The position numbers were made by a program, and so were the translations under genes. From NCBI GenBank assembly GCA_022419385.1, contig JAJUBI010000003.1, forward strand, positions 4,712,001-4,776,000: a DNA stretch of 64,000 nucleotides, in the 5' to 3' direction. Shown here piece after piece: positions 59,236 through 64,000 of the stretch (its first letter is position 1; each line of letters begins with the position of its first letter). This DNA is from Paraconiothyrium sp. Pb-2020. Taxonomy: Eukaryota; Ascomycota; Dothideomycetes; Pleosporales; Didymosphaeriaceae. The notes below the pieces were generated by a model. It made no database searches, had not been told where the DNA came from, and worked only from the letters and a program-made list of their open reading frames with translations.

Positions 59236-60640
59236 ACGCTAGTGTTGCGTTCTGCGGCTCGGTTTCGTGAGGTGATCAAGGTCTGACGTGTTCGAGATAT
59301 GCCCGGGTACACAATGACATTGCACCACGATGGCTAGAGTCTATACCTAGACAGGTGACTGCGTACCTAAATGAGGTAATAGATATATCTTTTGTGGTGG
59401 ACTTAGGTATAATCCATAGCTATTCGAGAGGTGAAACTCGGATAGGTACATTTGGCGCTGCATGCCACACAAAGACAGGATCTAAATAGCTACATCTTAA
59501 ATGGAAAAACCTTAGTTATAGCGACACATGCTTATAAGCCATACTATAGTCTTGGTGGTGCAGTACTCTATAAGTGAAGTTAAGATATCTAGGCATTGAA
59601 CCAAAAGAAATGATAACCAGCCTTTTTCCATCCCTTCTTTCACATTATGCGAGCTCTTGTACCAGGAATTGTAGCTAGAGTATGTTTCTTTGGCGCGTAT
59701 CTTAACATGGTGCTTTGATATCAAGGCGACTGCCGCGAGTTCTCGCATTGGGATAGATAATAGAGCCCTAAAGTTCGACCAGGGAAGAAATTCAAGCAGT
59801 CTTATAGGGTCTAAAGAACTATATGGATTAAGATCGCTCTTCCCGTGCAAGACTTGCACAGTAAGTCTTTTGGGCATGCAGCACATTTCAAATCCATTCG
59901 TATCTCTATGAGCATACAGAAATGTGTGCATGGAGGACTATAACTTTAGTCAATCAGATTGTTGGACTATCTCCTCGTTCTGTTATTCGTCCGGTACGGG
60001 CATACCACTGACCGGGTACACTTTCTACTATACTATATGTCGCGAAGGGGCTGCTTGATAGGACTGAGAGCTGCTCGCCGTCAAGAGTCAACTCGTAGAC
60101 AACGCAACGATTCAATAGATTGTGTGGCGAAGCCACGCTTCTGGTCAGTTTGTCTCATCTTATATTCCGATTGTGCCCCATTTCGCTGATGTTCTAACGG
60201 GAGGATGCAAATGTCCTCTTTCGGCACTTTGATCACATGTGGTAGGAAACATTCGTGGGAACAGCTTTCGTGTGGCTTGTTGATGTTTTGTGGGATGCAG
60301 GTGGAGCACCGTAGCTAGACATGTGACGTCATAGCTGCAGCCCCGCGCCATTGCCTGCACTTCGCCTCTCGACTCGGCTTATAGCGTTATCGGTACGGGA
60401 ACGCCGTGGGGGCGGCACGCACCGCCATGTTTTAGTTTTCAGCCTTGCCCCTAGAACATCTTTCAAATTTCAGCCCTTCCCTCCAGGAAGTTTTTGAAAC
60501 TCAGCCGGGCACTTCACAAGTGTTTGCGCTTGGTCTTGTCCTGAAACGTTCCTAGCACCTCTGCGTAACAACCGAATTGCTCTAATCGAGTCGTACTTCT
60601 TTTTGGCGTTCCTAAATTTGAATCGACGACAGCACCAGCA
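59236..60640. other. AT-rich intergenic region
   Basis: Visibly more AT-rich than its flanks between about 59330 and 60000. Frames on the minus strand here have no recognisable domains. It may be the remains of a mutated mobile element, but no terminal repeat or transposase motif is seen. The right end leads into the CorA-like gene. Confidence 0.4.
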
Positions 60641-62287
60641 ATGACCAATACGCCAGAAACAAGGTCCTACAAGGACTTCGTGAAAAGAGTGTACCGGGAC
60701 CTCAAGCCGAACATGGAGTTTCCAGACAAGACATATGTTCCGGGGGAATTGAGCGCCAGTATGTGGTTGGCGCAACAAATTGACAAGCCGCTGGATTATG
60801 TGAGTTCCGCGCGGATCAGTATCGTTGATTTCCAAGCCGACACACGTCGCTTCAACTTATGGTCAGACCTTGCGCCGACAGCACATAACGACGGCCTGCG
60901 TACCGTCGAGGCCCGATTGATAGCAATGAAACACTTCATACGCGAAACTCCCCCCTCTTCCAAAGGCCTGGTCATCCTTTGGAGCAGAGATTCAGGCCAG
61001 AAAATGGAAATTGACAGATACTTTTTCCAATCTGCCGTGATTGTGGGACTTACAGAGGCAATGTCTGCTAGATATGAGAGCATGCACAGCGTGGGTTGCC
61101 GCATTCGCGAGGAAGAGAAGGCACGCGCTTTTGTCCGCAGAACCGAAAACATCCATACAAACACAGCTTTTGCGCGAGTCTTGCAATTATGTTCCATGGA
61201 GCATGGCGGCTCCATGCCGAAACCATATCTCCCAACACTGGACCTGGCCCTTGTCGGTGCCAGAGTACTGGAACTTTCTGGCTGCTGCATGCTTGCTGGA
61301 GGTGCATTTCCCATCTGTATGTCCGCCCGTTCGCTTTGCTCAGGCCACTCTATGATGTAGCGTAAACTCAGAAAAGATAGACTAGATTACGACTTACGGG
61401 TTCGACAACTGGTTTTTATCTTTTGAGCGGCGGCTCTCGAGATCGTCACCTGAAGCGTGCATCAATGCAGTCGGAAACCGTGAGGTTGATCTAATATCGC
61501 ATGCCTGGGAGTATGTACTCAAAAATATAACACAGCAGAATATGGACAAAGAAACATATAACGCCGGTCGATATCTCCACGTCTCAACTAAGATGTTCAA
61601 GAGAGACCTTGAGAGCTGGGACGGCAATGGAAGATCTGGCTCTGTGGCAGAAGTTATCATAGGGCTGTCGACCGTGAGAGGTGACATCGAATTATTCGAC
61701 TCCGACCTGCGCGATGCATACCAAATCTTTGTCAATAATACGATATTGCTTGACGCACGCAAAGGCATCCAGATGGCGGAGAAATCTATAGAAATGTCCG
61801 AGAAGTCTATCAAGGAAAGCGAGCGGGTCCGAATCAGTGAGTACTTCATGCACGAGCACCGGCAAGCATCTAACAATATTCAGTGACGATCATCGCCTTG
61901 ATCTTTCTTCCCATCAACCTGGCTTCATCAATTTTTGAAATGAACGTCTCGGCAGTTAGCAATGATGCAATAGTACCAATCTCTGCTTTTTTTGTAACTG
62001 CTTTAGGCATGTTTCTTCTTGCTCTGGCCATATGGGCTGGCAGTAGCGTCTTCATGCGGTACCAGAAGCTGAGCCCCTCTCAAATCAGAAGAGCGCTTGG
62101 AACAAGACATTCGGATTGGAGCTCGAAAAGAGCCGGACTGTGGAATCACGTACATTGGAAATTACGTTTGCAGGCTGCAGTGACCAGTTGGTGGTCACGA
62201 AAAGACGCGATGGAAACACTGTTTGATCTTGACGAAAGCCAACCCCTGATCGTTCTATATCCAGGGTTCAGGAGTAGCGCTAGCTAA
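60641..62287 (+). pseudogene. CorA-like membrane protein gene with a frameshift
   Basis: Reads as one gene of about 510 residues in three exons: 60641-61316, 61386-61836 and 61884-62287, with introns of 69 and 47 nt. The ATG at 60641 starts a soluble N-terminal domain. Within exon 1 the meaningful frame shifts near 61254-61262. Upstream it reads LPTLDLALVG in one frame, and downstream VPEYWNFLAAACLLEVHFPS in another. No intron fits between. The rest continues YGFDNWFLSFERRLSR, a long coiled-coil-like helix (MAEKSIEMSEKSIKESERV) and two C-terminal membrane helices starting TIIALIFLPINLASSIFEMNV. There FEMN replaces the GMN signature of CorA/Mg transporters. Fungal CorA-like proteins of this form are common and of unknown substrate. 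Confidence 0.65.
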
Positions 62288-62752
62288 TCCGTCACTACAC
62301 CAAATCCCACACAGCAAGTGCATTCACAATACCATGAACCTCACGTCGAGAACTGTCAATTCAGCCCCTGCCCCATTATCCATCATCTACTCACCTGCTC
62401 TGCACGAAGTTTTCGTAAGCTTGACTTGTAAGGATGACGTATAGCACTGTTAGTACCATCAAATGAAACACAATTTCTCTTCCAACGTCATCCAAAGCAT
62501 TGTAGTTTAAGAGTTCACATAGTGTTATAGAAGACTGCATGTCCTGGTACCATATAGTATATTATTCGTAAAGCTAGCTGAGACATCGCACTCAAACGAA
62601 TGGAAGTGCGGGGAAAGTGGCTACAAAAGCCTCCCCAGAAATGAAACCCTTTTCACCAGTCCTCGTCTCCCCCTTCGCATTACCACCTCTGCTTGCCGGT
62701 TGCCCAGCACCTGTCTTGATCAATGATCACCCAAACAGTGGCTTTCAAGCTC
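62288..62752. other. convergent intergenic region
   Basis: Facing 3' regions of the CorA-like gene and the small secreted protein gene. No gene seen. Confidence 0.5.
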
Positions 62753-63263
62753 CTAAGAGCTGAAAAGCCCATAGCTCTGCCAGCTACCAACAAAGCACTT
62801 GTCAGCGCCGACCTCAGTAGCAAAGAAGCGCGTAAGAACACCAGACTGCTTGAGCCCAGTGTACAGCGACAAGTGCCAGCCGTTAGTGAGCTGGAGAATG
62901 CGCACGCTGTGCTTGGTGGGGAAGTCGCCCTTGGTGCCGCTGCCGGTGGCGGTGATAATGAGAGCGTCGCCTCCGCAGTCTGTGGGATTCAGTGTCAGGT
63001 TCATTCAAACACTTCCTCTTCTCGCTGTGTACGAGTGGGAAAAGTCCAGGGAAGAGTGACATACTATTAGAGTCGTAAAGAGCGAACTGGATGTTTGCGC
63101 GCTTCTGGAGGGAGCGCGCAGAAACGGAGGAGATCAGCTCAGGAGCAGCTTCACCGGTGACGTTACCGCCGGCATAGTCAACAGCGAACTTGTCCTCGTT
63201 GGTGAGGGGCGCAGCGGTGGCGAGAGCGGCCAGGAGGGCGCTGGTGATGTAGGTGAACTTCAT
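62753..63263 (-). CDS. small secreted protein with a Kex2-type processing site
   Basis: Two minus-strand exons (63263-63065 and 62979-62753) with an 85-nt intron (GTATGT donor, CCACAG acceptor) give 141 residues. The signal peptide is MKFTYITSALLAALATAA. A ~37-residue propeptide ends in LQKR (52-55), a Kex2 cleavage site, leaving a mature ~86-residue domain that begins ANIQFALYDSNNCGGDALIITATGSG. The mature part has only two cysteines (in NNCGGD and DKCF), which could form one disulfide, and is rich in beta-prone residues. I do not recognise the family. It fits the broad class of fungal small secreted proteins. Confidence 0.82.
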
Positions 63264-63380
63264 TGTGATTGCCGGGAAGAAGCTGAGTGGCAAGCTGGTG
63301 GGCTGCTGTGGAGTTGGAGGCTGGTAGTTGATCTGAGACTGGTGCTGTGATGGAGCATAGGGAGGGTACTCAAGGCTCTC

Positions 63381-63386
63381 TTTATA
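63381..63386 (-). promoter_or_regulatory. TATA box of the small secreted protein gene
   Basis: TATAAA on the minus strand about 120 bp upstream of the ATG at 63263. Confidence 0.55.
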
Positions 63387-64000
63387 CACATTGTGCTGGA
63401 CGCTGGTGATTAATTTGATGAGACATACCCTCTCGGTTCAATCTAATCCCTCATCGTGCATTGCCCTTTTCGAGATTGATGATGTCGGTCAGCTTCGCTC
63501 GGTCAGATCTACGATGAAATTTTGGCCGAGTTCCCGCGGTATGTGTAGAGGTGAGCATCGTGTATGGCCGCTGATGGTTCGTATCCACAGTTGGTGGATA
63601 CTTGCTAGCATGACTTCAAGCCACTCAATATATGAGAGTAAGCTTCTGAGCTTAATATGCATGAGAAGATCATTTTCTGCACCAGAATTGATGACAAGAA
63701 TATACGGAGCGAATTTGTCAAAGTCGTACGAAAAGAGCCACTGGAGATTTCCGGAAGTGATGCTTCACCATTGCAAGATGGGATTAGATGCTCTAAATTG
63801 TAGCACGTCGGTCCCAATGACGTTTACCAAGCACGATTGTTTTCGTAGCCGCAATAGCTTCCTCACAGTCGCGCGTAGTAACATATCTTTTCTTCAGGAA
63901 ACAAGAAGAGGGCGAGAACGAATGAGTGGACTAGTCTCCTGCAATGCGAATGTGACTTAAAAGCGCTCATGGATGACTAGATGTATGCAAGGAACCACGT
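63387..64000. other. window edge, no supported gene
   Basis: A 189-codon plus-strand frame (63391-63960) covers most of this stretch, but it has no signal, domain or homology I can recognise and is likely chance. A gene broken by introns cannot be excluded. Confidence 0.35.

Noticed and set aside
58713..59312. 199-codon minus-strand frame across two repeat copies
   Set aside because: The two repeat copies fall in different registers within it, so the frame is probably accidental.
63391..63960. 189-codon plus-strand frame at the window end
   Set aside because: No recognisable features; it runs off a promoter region and may be chance.

Overview
The window is nuclear DNA of a filamentous ascomycete (Pezizomycotina). 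Most spliced genes carry introns of about 46-65 nt with GTRNGT-like donors and CTRAC-like branch sites. The gene content is typically fungal: a Zn(II)2Cys6 regulator, a PTH11-like membrane protein, allantoate-permease-type MFS carriers, an NRPS-like reductase and small cysteine-rich secreted proteins. A dothideomycete is my best guess, but that is inference. No rRNA, tRNA, CRISPR array or intact transposon was recognised.

Layout. 1-6.0 kb: the 3' part of an unrecognised gene, then a complete two-exon Argonaute whose PIWI domain appears to have lost two of the four slicer residues. 6.6-15.6 kb: ArsH-type flavin reductase, MCT-type transporter, bZIP factor, ubiquitin C-terminal hydrolase, a broken SGNH/GDSL hydrolase and a BTB protein. 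15.6-24 kb: gene-poor, holding one PH-domain gene and some short tandem repeats. 24.0-24.9 kb: a cysteine-rich secreted protein.

25.2-43.1 kb looks like a specialised-metabolism cluster. It holds an MFS carrier and a divergently transcribed A-T-R NRPS-like carboxylate reductase, a cytochrome P450, a Zn(II)2Cys6 regulator, a PTH11-like membrane protein (one splice site apparently lost), a flavin monooxygenase, a second MFS carrier and a divergent M19 dipeptidase. The promoter shared by the first MFS and the reductase has three TAATCCG sites plus a CTTCGGAT/ATCCGAAG palindrome, and ATCCG is repeated upstream of the P450. Together these suggest one regulon. I infer that the reductase makes an aldehyde or alcohol from a carboxylic or amino acid, which the P450 and FMO then tailor. 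The product is not predictable from sequence.

44.9-56.7 kb: a GPI-anchored secreted protein, a 63-residue eight-cysteine secreted protein (candidate effector), an alpha/beta hydrolase with a nonsense codon, a divergent 2OG-Fe(II) oxygenase/MFS pair, a PAQR receptor and a secreted histidine acid phosphatase. 57.6-59.3 kb: about eleven degenerate copies of a ~48-bp repeat separated by unique sequence. 60.6-62.3 kb: a CorA-like membrane protein with a frameshift. 62.7-63.3 kb: another small secreted protein.

Several genes look freshly broken (GDSL, alpha/beta hydrolase, PTH11-like, CorA-like). This fits an accessory, fast-evolving region, although assembly errors could imitate it. All gene models come from reading splice signals and protein similarity by eye.
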